Assembly (NCBI RefSeq): GCF_000471905.2
Contig: NW_006498246.1
Location: forward strand, 667,570-731,569
DNA length: 64,000 bases
Source: Amborella trichopoda
Lineage: Eukaryota > Streptophyta > Magnoliopsida > Amborellales > Amborellaceae
Direction of reading: 5' to 3'
The position numbers and the translations under genes were made by a program. This document shows, piece after piece, positions 22,701-37,700 of the stretch. Under the pieces are notes generated by a model, which was given only the letters and a program-made list of their open reading frames with translations, was not told the DNA's origin and did no database searches. The stretch's first letter is position 1. The number at the start of each line of letters is the position of its first letter.

Positions 22701-25700
22701 CTCCGGCTGTTTGGTCTTAGTGAGAGCTAAGATCGAGGGGAGGTGTTTAACAGTTAGGTCCTTGAAAACCTCCATTTTTGAAGGGTGTCCCATGCCTCTT
22801 ACGTTCCACGTAAAAATCTTCATAGGTTAAGGGTGGAGGTTGAGTAGGAGGCGAGTCTAGCAAACCTCCTCGGAGAGGGAGAGGGGGTTGGAGGTTGGGG
22901 CCCTTCTAGGGAGTCTCTCGTAGTTGATCGAGGAGAACACGTTGAGGGGCTACCTATGTCCTCTGAAACTCACCTTTAGCTGGCTCTGAGCATCCGAGAG
23001 TAAGAATTGGTGTGCCGGTCCTTCATGGCCATCGTGTTGGAAACCCATGAAACTGTAAATTTCCTTCATCCTGTCAGATTCACTGTTGTTCCCATCCTTA
23101 TCGACCCCCTCGGCATTGGCATCTACCGAAGGGGGAGAGATGGGCGTGGTTGGTGAACTAGGTGACTCCCTATCTGGCGCAGAGATCAAAGAAGACGGGC
23201 ATAGGTCTGGAGGTAGGGTAGGAAGTGGCTCAAGGTCGGAGGGTGAGGATGAGATAGGGAGGTAAACACGGCCAGGGGAAGCGAGAGGAGGGTGGTCGAG
23301 GGTAGAATAGGGGAAGGCAGGAGGGCTGGGCTTGTCGTCAAGGGGAGGTGTCACTATGGAAACTACTCGTAGGATCGATGTCCCTTCAAACAATCATTGG
23401 ATATCTTCCCTATAGCCTATAGAAATTAATCTATACACAATGGGTTGCACAAGATTCCAAAATATAGTGGGACAATGTTCTTGTAGCAAGTGCCCCTTAA
23501 AGGCATAGTTGCTTGCATTATCTCAAATGACTTGGACCGCATTCGTTGGTCCTACCTCCTCAATTGTCTTCCATAAAAAAAGTCAAATAATACTTCCCTA
23601 GTTTTAATTGTCTCGAAAGCATCCACTGGCTTCAAGAAATATCATAGTTATCAGAATCTCTCCACCAACCTCGCGATTCCGGTTTCGAAACCCGATTCCG
23701 TCTTTCTATTAAGGAATCTCCACAGAAACCGTTTTTTGGAACCAAGGAAGCTCGATTCCTCAATTTCAGAATCTCGATTCAACACATCTTTAGAAACCAT
23801 TTTTCGGAACCAAGAAAACTCGATTCCTTAATTTCGGAATCTCGATTCAACACATCTTTGGAAACCATTTATCAGAACCAAAGAAACTTGATTCCTTAAT
23901 TTGGGAATCTCGATCCAACACATCTTTTGAAATTTGAACCCATTATTGGGTAGACGTTTCCAAATGTATCGAATCTAGATTCTAGCAAGGATTAAATCTT
24001 GATTCAAAATTAAATAAATTCAAAGTATAACAAAAAAAAACCAAATCAAAGTACATAATGTCCAATGTCTATGATGGTTGTGCACTTCCTAAAGGAAATT
24101 GGAGTAGGAATCTTCTTTCGAATGCTTCTAATGGTTGCAGGTTTTCATTATTTTACTTGTGCCACCCTAGTCGACTTTTACTTTAAATTTATAATATGAT
24201 TGATAAATACAACACATACAATTGAAAGTAAAACCATGGCGTAGACATAATCCTAATTTGTCTTTATAATAATGAAGTCAAAATCACAATTTAGAAACTC
24301 TTATCTTTTATAAATAATGACTGTAAGTTCAATAGTCAACACAATCACTATAAAATTTCGGAAACCCTCTAATAGGAGACATCCAATATAGGTTCTAAAG
24401 TTGATAAGGCTCAAGATGTGCTTGGGGCTTCCTTCTCCATAAAAATGAAATCTCGATTCTTGGTAGGGGTCGTCAAATGCATTCCATGGTCCATATTATT
24501 GTAAATCTCGATCTCAAACTTGCATGGATCTTTGATCCATATACTTTAGAAACTTGATTCCAAATATGTTAGAATCATGATTCGAAACAGCAACATATCT
24601 CTGTTCCACATATGTCAGAGACTCGATTTCATAGATGTTGGAAACTTGATTCCGCATATTAATGAACTTTGACTCCTAGAGTGTCGATTCCAGGGGATTC
24701 CAGGGGGATGGGCATCTCGATTCCAAGAGGGACGGAATCTCGATTCCATATGTGGACGAAACTTGGATCTATTTCAGTCAAAATACGATTCTCAAAAACT
24801 AAGAATCTCATTGCTCGCGATTCCTATTGTACGGACAAGGATTCCTAAGATAGGAATCTTTTAGCTGGTGGCGATTCCACGATTCCAGTTCCTAAAACGA
24901 CTCGGGTTCCCAAGCATTTCCAACAACTATGGAAAATATACCCTTTTGTGCATTACACAAAAAATTTAATTAATTGCTTTTGCATATTTTCTACACAAAA
25001 AAGTTAAGGTTCTGCATATTATCTTTCCATCCATCGGGCATATGGACCATCATTGCCTCTCCCATTTCTCCTTCAATGATCCTATGTACCCCCTCAAAGT
25101 TCCGAAAAGGTGACTTGAAGTTCGATGCGACTTGACTTGGATAAGTGTGGTGAAAAAAATAGTGGGTGATGAAACAGTGGACACGTGGCAAAAATGTGTC
25201 AACACATGTTATGAGGGAGTGACAATAAAAGCCGCAAAACACAGTTAATACGGTGAACGGCCATAACCACAGTGGACAGTTGTAACCATGGCCAAAGGTC
25301 AGATCTCTCTGAGAAAAGCTCTTAGCATGCTCATAGAACTTATCTGCATTCAGAAATTCAACTACTTTATCTTATGTGTTAAAAGTTGATGAGAATTTGA
25401 TGAGCAAAACGATAGACTTTTGCCCCAAACCCAAACGTCAACCTCAGTCTACTCTGACTTTATCGCGGTTAATGGGTGATCAATTGTTTGACCAATAAAA
25501 AGAAATACGTCGCTCCCAACCCGACCTAGACCTTTGCCACGTCCCCTGCACGGCTTGACTGAGCTCTGCTCTGCTGGTCACACACATGCACATGTGTGTT
25601 TTGGGCATGCACACAAATTGAAAGCACCCAGAAAGCCTTGCATCTGTCTCTCTCTCTTCCATCCCCCATCAGACAAAGGAAATCTCCCACTTTTTGAGTC

Positions 25701-28700
25701 ACAAGCCTGTCTCTAGGCAGTGTAGGACTAAACCATTCACTTAAGCCATACTTTGCCTGGAGTTTAGAAAAGGCCCAAACCAAGTGCCGAATTCGAATCT
25801 TATTTTGAAACATCCTTTTCCAATACTAACAGATATTTAGTGTGGACCAAATTTCTGAAAGTCTTGAAATTCTCAGCTTTTGCACTTACCAGCCTATCTT
25901 TTTAACTGAACCCCTTTGTTAGGGAATTTTGGAGTGGTGATTGGAGAGTGGATTGGGTGATCTAGTTCCATGTTTTAGTTGAAACCTGATGAATGTGGGG
26001 ATAGAGGCATTGAGGCATTGGAGTGTTTGTGCTGTTGACTTGAATGGGTTCCATCCTGTATGAAAGTCTCAATAGGTGGATGCGGAGGTGGGATACATTG
26101 TAGCAGTTTCAGTCAGATCAAATCTTAGAGCTTTTAAGGGAAGGGCAGACAATGCTTAGAATATTTTCTTGGTATGCTGATGAACATGAATGAATGCTTC
26201 TTTTAATAATAGAGTTTGTGTTTGACTTGCCAATTTGAATATAACTTAAATCCTTCTACATGTGTTCTTTCGTATTACATTTTATGTATTATTTGTACCA
26301 TTAAAATTCCCAACGTATTGTATGCACAGGAAATTAACACTGATTGGCAAAAGGCTGCATCTAGTTTGTTGGTTTCAATAGGTGCACGTTTACCTGACCT
26401 GGTGAGTTACTTTTGCGATGCCTATTAAAATAGGAAGAGGCAATGTGATGTAAAAGTTGGTGTGTTTAATTGTCTAATTTCTCATTTGCCAGATGATGGA
26501 TGAAATTTTTAGTAGTCTATCTGGGCATCATTCTGCTCTCCCCACCATGGTTCAAACACTAGCAGATTTTGCTTCTGCAGATGGTATCATATCATTCAGT
26601 GTGTCATTCTTCTGTATATGATCACCTTTTTGAATTTTGTGCTGAACAACAGATGGAATCAGGATACCCACTCTCCCACTCTACTCATGTTTCATTGTTT
26701 TTTTTTGTTTTTTTGTTTTTTTTAAAGCTTCACAATTTACCCCACGATTAAAGGGTGTTTTATCTCGAGTATTGCCCATTCTTGGAAGTGTGAAGGATGC
26801 CTTGCGACCAATTTTTGCACATGGTATGTATTCTCGTATTGATATCATTTTAGTTAATGTCTGTCTGTATTCCAATAAAGTGAACATTTTTTATATAATT
26901 ATATTTTAAATTGTTGTTAGGTGTTATCTATAATCAGATAAGGGGGCTCATATATATTATCGTTTTCAACTAAAAGATGATTGTTTTGTTCCTCAGCATT
27001 TAAATGTTGGTGCCAGGCCGTTTGGCAATTTTGTGGAGACTTCCCTTCTGACCCATATCTTGATAATGATGTTCTGTGAGTTTGGCTTCCATGTTAGTGA
27101 TAATATTATGCATACATACATACGTACCTACGTACATATATATGTGTGTGCATATACATACATACTTATATATACACATATATACATACATATATGCATG
27201 CATATATGCATATATACATATGTGCATATTTATATTTTACTGGTTTTTTAATGATGTATGTTGTTTTCTTAACATTACATGTTTTTGTTTCAATACAGAT
27301 CATTTTTACATTCAGTTTTTGAGCTCCTATTGAGGGTCTGGGCCAGTTCTCGTGATATGAAGGTACTTCAAGAATCTTTCCAGCATAACATTTTGTAAAA
27401 TGCTCAATTGATGGTTTGATAGCTACTTTATCCTGTTTCTGGTCGTTGCTACTTCCTTTCGTACAACAGTCCCTGTGCAAGGTGTGAGCTAGCGCCCTTT
27501 TGATTTCAACTCATTGAAGACAAGTTCTGTATGATGTGAGATATAATTTCATCATGGTGTAGCCTTCTGGACCACACTGTACACTTGCTCTACTTAGGAA
27601 GATTTTCTCGACCTGAAATTTTGGGATCCACTTTGAGATCTCCAGATGAGTATTTAAAAAAAAAGTTGGATTTCGAGTTCCTTTACACTTAGTATGACCA
27701 TTTTAAAATTGGATGGTGTATTCAATTCTAGGACCTTATTTCTACCAGTGCATTTAGTGCATATAGTTTTTACTTTTTTAATATTGTTTTTTGGAGGTTG
27801 GTTGCTAGGTTGAGGAGGTTATGTCCCCAAAATTTGGGGTCCTGAAAGTACTCGTTGATAAGGTTTTACACTAGGGAGTGATTAGGTGATCTGCTCTTGC
27901 AGGAGGATATGATCTTTTGCCATTTTATTAACACTCTCGGGGTACATATATGCAACATAAAAAAGTACAGGGTATGGAGATATTGTCATCCCCAACAACA
28001 AAAAGGCCAAGTACACCCTCATATATCACAATACTTGTCATCAAGACATCACATTAACCCACATTGGGTACATATATGCACCATAAAAAAGAATGGGTAT
28101 GGAGAGATTGTTATCTCTAACGACAAAAAGGCCAAGTACACTCTCACGTATCACAAAACTTGTCCTTGAAATAATATGAGTATGAAACTCACATTCTTCT
28201 TATTAAACACATTAAACAGAGTATTAATAATCTCCTTTCAGAGGGAGAGAAAAAGATTAATAATTGGCTGCTTTCCCATGAGGGAGTGATACTTATTGGG
28301 AGATAGTGCTTTGGTGTATCTTTTATTTTGTGTCGTGGGTTTTTATTGGACCATCCTCTACCAAATTTCCGATAGTGTTCCACTTCTATGCATTTATTTC
28401 TTTATGATAAGCAGGATTTGAGGCAACATGAAATGCACTCATGTTGTTACAAATTAAATCAATCTGTTTACCCTACGTGATATCCAAATCTTTCAGCAAA
28501 TAATCTGAACAAACTATTTCACATGTAGTGGAGGCCTTCTCTTTTCTCTTTGGCTTCAATGTTTTTTGACTTGGCAACTACTTTGCTTGATATTCCTGGC
28601 ATTTGCATTACTTGCCTTAGAAACATGCAAAAACCTAAAGTGGACTTCCTATAATCCTTGTTTTCACTTGGTCCATTTATTGAAAGCTACCATTAAATGT

Positions 28701-31700
28701 TCATGATGTTGAACAGGTCCGCCTGGCTACTGTCGAAGCATTGGGGCAGATGGTTGGTCTCGTTAGCAGGACACAGCTAAAGGCCGCTCTTCCCAGACTT
28801 ATCCCTACTATTTTAGAATTGTAATAATCGCGACTTTAAACAAAATACTCATGCTTTTGTTTTATTATGCTCTTATATTGTGATTGGGCATTGAACTCGT
28901 GGTTTGTTTAGTGTCTTGCTCATGTTGTTAGGCCTTTTATGAGAAAAGGTCATCTCAAGTTTCTATGATGTTGAATATATTGTCTATTGTCTTTCCTCAA
29001 ATTAGGTACAGAAAGGACCATCAGTCTGCCTTTATAGCTACCTGCGCCTTGGATAATCTCTTAGATGCCTCCTTATTGTCAGAAAGTGGTCCTCCTCTGC
29101 TTGAGTTTGAGGTAGTATTGTTGCAATTTGCATCACATATATCTATTTTTTGGTTATCTAAGCTTATATTCTAAAATAATTAACTTATTTGAAATAAACT
29201 TATATTGCCTTTTAGAACATAGCAAATAATGATAATCTGCTTTTGTATGTGCATAGACAAGGATGTTCCCCTCATTCTTGATTTCTTTTCAAATAAAAGA
29301 TAGAAAAGACCTCATTAATTTTGAATGATCAATAGGACATCTAACTATCGAAGATGCCTAAATACAAGAGATGAACATTGGGATCCAGGAAACATCTCAG
29401 TTCCAAAAATTAAAAAATTCAGGACATGGATATGAATATGACTTATCCAATCTGACTTAAAAGACATGTAGATAATTCATAATGGAAAAATGTAGTATGG
29501 TCCTCATGGTCTTTCTTTTGAAAGTAGTATGATCCTTGTGGTCATCATGCCAACATGACCATGTGGATTATTATCACTGTTATCAAATGGTTTGGATGGT
29601 GAAGGAGAGACAATGGGAAAACTAGACGAATTAATGGCATGTTGGTGCCACTCACTCTATCACCATCTAAGCCATGGATGGGATGGTGATATGATATCCA
29701 AAATCACCCCAATAAGGAATTCCCATATTACTTGGGATTGATATTAATATTAATATTGATAAGTTCCCTTAGTTAGATACCCATTGAAATCCAACTGGAT
29801 TAAGACTCATGGTTATATTTTAAATTCGAGATATATGTGAGATCCATGGGTGCTTATCTTGTATGAGATTCATAACCTTATATATGGAAAGAGAGGAAAT
29901 AATGTGCCTATTTGTGGTCACCATATATGAAAGGTGGCTTCCTCTAGAGAAGCAAGGTCCCGTTGTGTATTAGAGGCAAGGCCTCTACATATAGAGAAGT
30001 GAGCTTCCTATGGAGAAAAATGTTTTGATGGTGCCTCTTGTAGAGTGAGAGGTGGTCTTTTGTAGAGAAGCGGTTCCCATGTAGATTTTGGGTGGTTTTT
30101 CCCTTTTAGTGAGAGAAAGTCTCGGTTGCTCAAAAGTCTCTCTTCCTAGACGGTAGTTTAGTTGCGGAGTAGCGATGAGAGGTTGGTGGGATATGTCAAT
30201 CCAGAAAGCTAGTCTAAAATGGTTGCGTTACTAGGTTTAAGTGTTAGAGATGTAATTTTCCGTCCCAAAATCAGTGATATAACTCTCATCAGTATAGTGG
30301 ATTTTAGTTTTACCATGCACGTAGAAGCCACTTTGGGGTGAACTATGTGAATCTTTGTATTCTTGTGGTGTGTGTTTTATTGTTTATTTCTCATATTATG
30401 GTTCATATTGTTACTAATTTTGTTCTAGCCGGTTAAAAACATGATCTTGGTGGGATCGAACATTCGAAGTTCTTGTTTCCGTATCTAAAAGAGCTTTTTA
30501 AATCCTAACATGTGGTATTAGAGCACGTGGTTCGGAACAATGCTTGGGTTTGTGTATTCAGACAAAGAAAAGCACATAGGAAAATATGCGGACATTTTGT
30601 TTGAGGTGAAGAAATGTGATGGCGAGCCCAATCTTCTTGAGCAAGAATGACAACGGAATTTATTTGGCAAAAAGTAAGAAATCATGCAACTATGTGATGA
30701 ATGTAGGCTTGGTGAGTCGGTGATTTTTATATTAAGGTAGAGATTGTTGGATATTTTGATATTCAAAGTCAGCCCTGTAAGGAAATCCCATATTATATGG
30801 GATTGATATTGATATTGACATTGATAAGTTTCCTAAGTTAGTTGGAATACCCATTGAAGTCTAACTAGATTAGGACTTAAGGTTATATCTTAAGTTTGAG
30901 ATATATGTGACATCTTTAGGGTGCCTATCTGGTTTGGGATTAACAACCTTATATATATGGAATGAGAGAGGAAAGGATATGTGCACCCTATTTGGGGTCA
31001 CAGTATGGGAAAGGTGGCTTCCTCTAAGGAGATAGAGGCTGGGGCGTCCTATGTATGAGAGGCAAGGCCTTCACATAGCGAGAAGTGAGCTTCATATAGA
31101 GAGACTGTTGCAATGGTGCCTCCTACAGACCGAGAGGCTGGTTTCTTGTAGAAAAACGGATCCCATAGAGATTTTAGGTGGTTTCCCTTTTAGTGAGTGA
31201 AAGTCTCTGTTGCTCTCAAGGTTCTCTTCCTGGACAGTCATTTAGTTGTGGAATAGATATGGGATATCGTTGGCTAATGTCAGTTCAGAGAGGTGGTCTC
31301 AAAGTATTGCTCGATTAGGTTTTGTTAAGGGTTAGAGAGGTACTCTATGTCCCAAAATGTATGATGTAATTCTTATCGGTATAGTAGATTTCAGTTTTCC
31401 ATGCCTGCAGATGTAGCCCCTTTAGGGTGAACCACATAAATCTTTGTATTCTTGTGGTATGTGTTTTATACTTAGTTCTTGTATTATGGTTCACATTCTC
31501 TCTGATTTTATTTCTAGCTGGTTAAGTACACAATCTTGGTTAGATCTATGTTCAGTGTTCCTGTTTCCATATCTAAGAGGGTTCTTAAATCTTAACAACA
31601 TGACCTTATAAATTATGCCCATCAATGTTTAAAAACATGGAACAGAGCTCCCCAAACAGGTAGGACCCAGGCCTAGTGACTCGAGTCTGCTCATTGGGTC

Positions 31701-34700
31701 CTTTCTTAAACATTGCATTCTTTTAAGATATTCGCTGGATTTTTTTTAAGTCTTGGATTGTCTCAGGTCAAACCTTGATAGACTTGGTTCAAATTTGATC
31801 AAGAGATGGATCAGACAAGGATCATCTGAATCTAGGTGTCAGTTCTGAGTGACTCAGGCAAGTCTGAGTTTTCTTCCTGAGTTTTAAACACTGATGCCCA
31901 TACATAAACAATGAGGAATCACCTATAATATAAAGATACATGGTACGCCTTTATAATAAAATATGTCTTTATAATAAACACTTTGTATTCATATTCTACT
32001 GCAGTTGTGTAATACCATATGTTATAGATATTTAGTTCAGAACACCTGCGTTATGTTTCAGATATGTGATATATGTTTTACATTACAGATGCGAAAACCT
32101 TTATATATCAAATTACTTTGCATAATTATATATTTAATTCATTCTCTCTTTTTATATTTTTTTTTATATTTATGAATGTCCTAGGAGAATTTGATATAGA
32201 TATTGTCACATCATTTTGACGCTGGTAGTAAACATATAGAGTATCCGGGTAACCATAGCAGGGCATGCATTTAGTGTATCTGTTCATAAGTACGCTATTA
32301 ACAATTATGCCCTTTATTACTTAAAACTCAAATTTACCAAAGGTAGGTATCTTGAGGACCAGAACTATGCTGCATGTTTTAGATGAATAATTATAAATCC
32401 TTCAAGGACATTAATCACTTTGGCATGAAAGTAAAAGAGACGCACGACATATTGCAAATGAATTGCCGGAAGGGTAAATTGGAAATATCCTCTTCGCACA
32501 CCAATAAGTCACTTCTATCGGAAGGATAGATGCTAAAATATCTTTCAGCTTTGCATGGGAGCCTTAATTCCATGAGGTTAAGGATCACGTTCCTGTTTGG
32601 TAGCACTTGGATCATTCAGTAACCCCTCTCAAAACCCAATTGGAAGATACCTGGTCACCACGAAGGTAATATTGTTGACACGTATTTTGATTGATTCTTT
32701 TTTATTTATTTATAATGTTGACTGTATTAAGAAAAAAGGAGAGGAAGTACAAGGAGCAAAGAGGAACACATGGACCGGGCCTCTTGCCAAAAAATAGACT
32801 TACCGATTCAACATGTGGAAACACACAATCAACATATAGCTTGGAGGCCAATCCGCCATGCTACCCACTACTCCACTGCACTGCAACTGCTGGGCACATT
32901 GATAAACCACCCAACACGAGCGCCCATCGTCTATAAAAGTGAAACAATCACAAGCGCATGACGAGAGGGAGAGACCAAAGGGCACTTTCATCAGAGGAAA
33001 GATTGGTAGCAATGATGGACAAGAGCGATAACAGAGATAAGCAATAAAGACAGTAGAAGACGCATGTATACGATAATAAACATAGGTGTTTCACCCCACC
33101 ATTATTAGAGGAAGTGTATGTAATTCACAAGGTGTCTACGGGTTCCTTGAGATTGATTTGCCCATAAATAAAAAAACTTTGTTTTGGGTATCCTTCTTGT
33201 CAGGGTGGTGTTGTGTATTTTTCTTGAATTTTTTATGTGTTTCATTGAGATCAACTTGGGAATCCCCCAAACTCCCTGTCTAGAGTACCATGCTTGCAAG
33301 CTCTAACTTGAATTCCTCGCTCTTGGAAATGGGAATACATTAGTTCTTCTTTCACATTGTCTGGTGTGTGTGAATTTCACATCGTGAACATGGAAAAATG
33401 CTGGAAAGGTCTGACCATCAATGTAACCTTTTGTGAGGGAGCCTTATCAGCCTGACATGCTTGGGGCCCTTGTGGGAGTTGCTAAAGGATTGTAACATGG
33501 GACAAGTGGTTAATTGGAGCTGCATTGAGATGTTATGATTGATGTCTTCGGACCACTGTTTGGCCATGGCTTGAAAACGATGGTGAGATTCCAATTGGTG
33601 AAGTGGAAGGATATGGACTTATAAGACTTGTAATGCTTCACAAGCATTTTAGGCTTTATTTCTTATAGCAATGAATTTATAGGGGCATTTTAGTTGCATT
33701 TACTTCTTTATTCCCCTTTGCTTATTTTCTGGTCTTCCACCTATTCATTCATCTTTTGCATTGGCTGAACCTGCACCATTTCGCTTCTACAGTCAAGTAC
33801 ATTCAGTGAGAGTGTTCTCTCATTTCTGTTTGAAATTTGACCTGTCATTTAATCCTTTTTCGCATTGAATAGACTCTACCCTCCTCTCATTTCAGCAAAG
33901 CTAGTATAATGAGATATAGAAGGTTGTCTTTTTTTTTCTATGATGATTTACTCTTTGTTTTGTTATATATGGGGTCATGTACATGAACCACTTTTACTAA
34001 ACCAAAACTGTTACGGTGCATATCTTCTTTCTTCGTAACATTTATAGTCAATTTTATGGATCAAAACCAATGATCTGCATCTAATTTCTTTGACTGGACC
34101 TCAGGAATTGCCTTGTTTTATGTAGGAACTTACAATTGTTCTGTCCACACTTCTTCCAGTGACTTGCATATGCAATGATGAAAGTGAGAAGTCACTAGTC
34201 GCAGTGAAACGGAAGGTACTTTAATTGCATATTTGCTCTTTTGTACTGGAATTTTGTATGCTTGTGTTGCATACTTCAGAAGATATTTCCTTATGAGAAT
34301 TAAACATAGCATAGTTTTATCTTATTTCCTTACGAGAATTAAACATAAAATATTGTTATCCCTCAACTTTTGTTGACTTTTCGTTGTGTATCTCCTTCTC
34401 CCCAGCCTATGATCTTAAGTTTATTGACTCAGAAATAACATGCTGTGTCGTGGTGATATCTGGGATGACTTCTTGTAATATAGCAGCATTTGTGCCCTTA
34501 TTCCGCTATCGATTTTAGAAAATGGATTGTGGTACATGGATCTAGGATGACTGGTCTTGAAAGAAGTGGCTATGCGGAATTCCTGGGAGTAAAATAAAGA
34601 ATTTTCCTTTTTCTTTTATTAATATATCTGAAATCCACTTAGAAGTGCCACAAAGCGCTGCTGCAAATAACAAGCAAAACCTTAAATACAACTCAGGATC

Positions 34701-37700
34701 TTTCTTTTTACTGCCAAATAAATGTAACTAAATCCAGCGACTGAATACAAGTTTAAACTATGGATTTTGATGCAAATATTATTCCAGAAAATTACAATAA
34801 ATTGAACATTAATGGCTGAAAATAAACTTAGAACAACCAGAAAGACTTACCTTGGGTCAACCCCGTAGGACTTCCACACCTGATTATCGGACCGATGGCT
34901 CACTCCAATCTTATTGGCCTTGCTGAATTTTCTGAGTCAGAAAGCTCTTTAGGAAATACTTTTTTCAGATCGAGGACTTGAGATCATAAAAATAAGACTA
35001 GGGTTTTTCTAGACCCTTTTAAGACCTTTCTAGGGCATGCCACAGGTGGCACCTCCCTTGGTCAATTATGAGCTGGGTGTGCCCCTCTCTGTATTCCCTA
35101 TGTGGTGCATGCCACCCCTAGGTCCTCCCACCCCTTAGGAAGAGAGAAGTTAGAGAGATAATAGAGAGAGGGAATGATGTGGAGGCGAGAGGAGAGAGGC
35201 TTAGAAATTCAAATGGTGAGAATGAGGGGGCTACCCTCTATATATAGCTTTTAATATGATCTAGGTATTCTATCTGATTTAGAATTCATCTTGGCCATAG
35301 GACTCCTAAGTAATTTGTGAGTTGATAGAGAAACAAATCTGAGCCATCTATCCCAAAATTCAACCATTATGATTTAGGTAGGAATTTAGGAATCTTATGA
35401 CGTAAATTTTTGGCCCACTAGTTAACCTAGGATCATCATTTCATTCATCATTATAGCCTTTTCCCAACTATTTGGGGTTGGCTACACGAATCTCGGTTCG
35501 CCATTCTGCTTTATTAAAGGCCATACCCTCAGTGAGGCCATAAGTCCCCATATCTTTTCGGACTATTTTTAACCACGTCATTTTGGGCCTATCCCTTGCC
35601 CTTTTCAGTCCTTCCACTTGAACTAACTTGCACCTCCTAGCAGGTGTTGTACTTGGTTGGTGCCACACATGGCCCGTCCACCTAAGTCTTCTTTCTCTCA
35701 TCTTATCGCCTATTGGTGCCACACCGAAATTCTCCCGAATGGATTCATTTCGAATTCTATCTCTTCTTGTCTTGCCACTCATCGATCTCAACATCTTTTT
35801 CGCCGCTACACTCATTCTATATATTGTTTTTTGTTTGCCCAACATCCTGCCCCTAAGAGCAAAGCTGGTCTCACAGCTCTCTTATAAAACTTGCCCTTTA
35901 GCTTCATTGGTATGCGGCGATCACATAAAATTCTAGTTGCACATCTCCATTTGCCCATCCAACTCTAATTTTGTGTGTGAGATCTTCTTCAATCTCTCCA
36001 TTTTCAAGATTATGGACCCAAGATATCGAAAATGCGGTCTTTTTTGTACTTCCTGACCGTTAATCTTAACTACTTCCTCATCTCTACTCCTATTATTACT
36101 AAACTTGCATTCCATATACTCTGCTTTAGTCCGACTAATTTTAAAACCTTTGCCTGATATCAGGAGCTTCTTTGAAGAATTCTATCATATGGGGATCCTC
36201 AACAAAGCTATCAATGGCACCTCTATAGCCCTTGTCCCCAACAAAGAAGGTGCTGATGAGCTAAAGGACTTTCGTCCAATTAGCTTACTCAACTCAACAT
36301 TCAAAATTCTGGCCTAGGTATTGGCTTCAAGACTCAAGCAGGTCCTTCCTTTCATCATCTCGCAGTCCCAATCAGCTTTCATCCAAGAAAGGCTGATCCT
36401 GGATGGTGCGTTAGTAGCTCATGAGTGTATCCTCTCTAGGCACCTATTCAAGAAACCAGGCTTGATTTTCAAAATCGATTGGGAGAAAGCATATGACCAC
36501 ATGGACTGGTCATTACTGGATGAGATGATGGCTAGAATGAATTTTGGTCCTCGATGGAGAAAATGGATAAAAGGCTCCCTTATTTTTCGGTCCTTATAAA
36601 TGGAAGTCCTAAAGGATTCTTTGCTGCATCGAGGGGGCTTCGTCAAGGGGACCCTCTATCTCCCTTTCTTTTTAGAGGTTTTCAGCAGGTCTATCTCTCA
36701 TCTCTACCAAGAAGGACTAGTTTCGGCTTTCCTCTGTAGCTCACAAGGTCCATTGGTATCACACTTGCAATACGTAGATGATGCCCTAGTCTTCTTATAT
36801 GCAGTCCCTCAGCAAATCGAGAACCTCAAAATCTTCCTCAAATGCTTTGAGAATGCCACTGGCTTCAAAGTAAATATGGAAAAATCAAAGGTGATGGGAG
36901 TGGGTCTAACACTTCAAGAAATCAGATCCTTGATTCCTTCCTAGGATTGTATAGTAGAGGACTTCTCTACCACTTATTTGGGGATCCCTTTAGGTTTAGG
37001 GAAACCAAAAAAGAGACATTGGGCCCACGTGATTGATAGAGTTAATAGGTGTCTAGCTGGATGGAAAGGAAGATTCCTTTCCTTGGCTGGTCGTTCTACT
37101 TTGGTTAAGGCTACACTGGCAGACTCCCCTATTTACTTCATGTCCATCTTCCATATGCCAGCGTCGGTGGCTAATAGGCTGGACCAACTGATGAGGAACT
37201 TTCTGTGGTCCGGGCATGCCGAAAAAATGAGACATCATAATCTCTTGTGATAGAGTCTGACTGCCCAAAGCCCAAGGTGGTTTAGCTATCAAAGATCTAA
37301 GAAAGCATAATCTGGCTCTGTTGGGGAAGTGGTGGTGGAGATTGGCCACCCAACCAAATTCTTTCTGAGCACAGGTTATTCGGAATAAATATAACATTCC
37401 GGATCACAATTGGGTACCTGGAAGGCCCTCACGAAGTAGGGCTTCAGGAGTTTGGAAATCTCTCGTCTCCTCTCTTGCTCAATTCAAGAAAGTGCTTCGT
37501 TTTCATCCAAAACAAGGAAACAAAGTTCGCTTCTGGTCTGATATGTGGATTGGACTTGCTCCCCTTAGGGACCTATTTCCTATAGTACAGTATTGCATAT
37601 GAAATGGTTTTGGGAGGGGGGCGTAGAACTTGGAACCCCACTTTTCGAAGGAATCTTTTTGAAGAGGAAACATTAGCTTTTACCACTCTATCGGCTGTTC

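Larger units (their letters stand above)
18698..23398 (-). mobile_element. L1-type LINE, nearly complete (ORF1 end plus full ORF2), decayed
   Basis: Read on the minus strand, the element carries the end of ORF1 (23393-22950), endonuclease (22823-22100), reverse transcriptase (about 21790-20190), the zinc-binding zf-RVT region (about 19850-19300) and an RNase H-like domain (about 19200-18790). A forward T-run at 18698-18708 marks the poly(A) tail. It lacks the ORF1 start, so it is 5'-truncated. At about 23400 the sequence switches abruptly to hAT transposase in the same strand. No clear target duplication was found. It lies antisense to the host gene in intron 4 and is related to the copies at 36153 and 44600. 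Confidence 0.88.

Noticed and set aside
22600..22830. 76-codon + strand frame
   Set aside because: Opposite-strand shadow of the L1 endonuclease.
27000..27480. Several overlapping His/Ile/Tyr-rich frames
   Set aside because: Translation of the CATA microsatellite and of intron 8-9 sequence around real exons.
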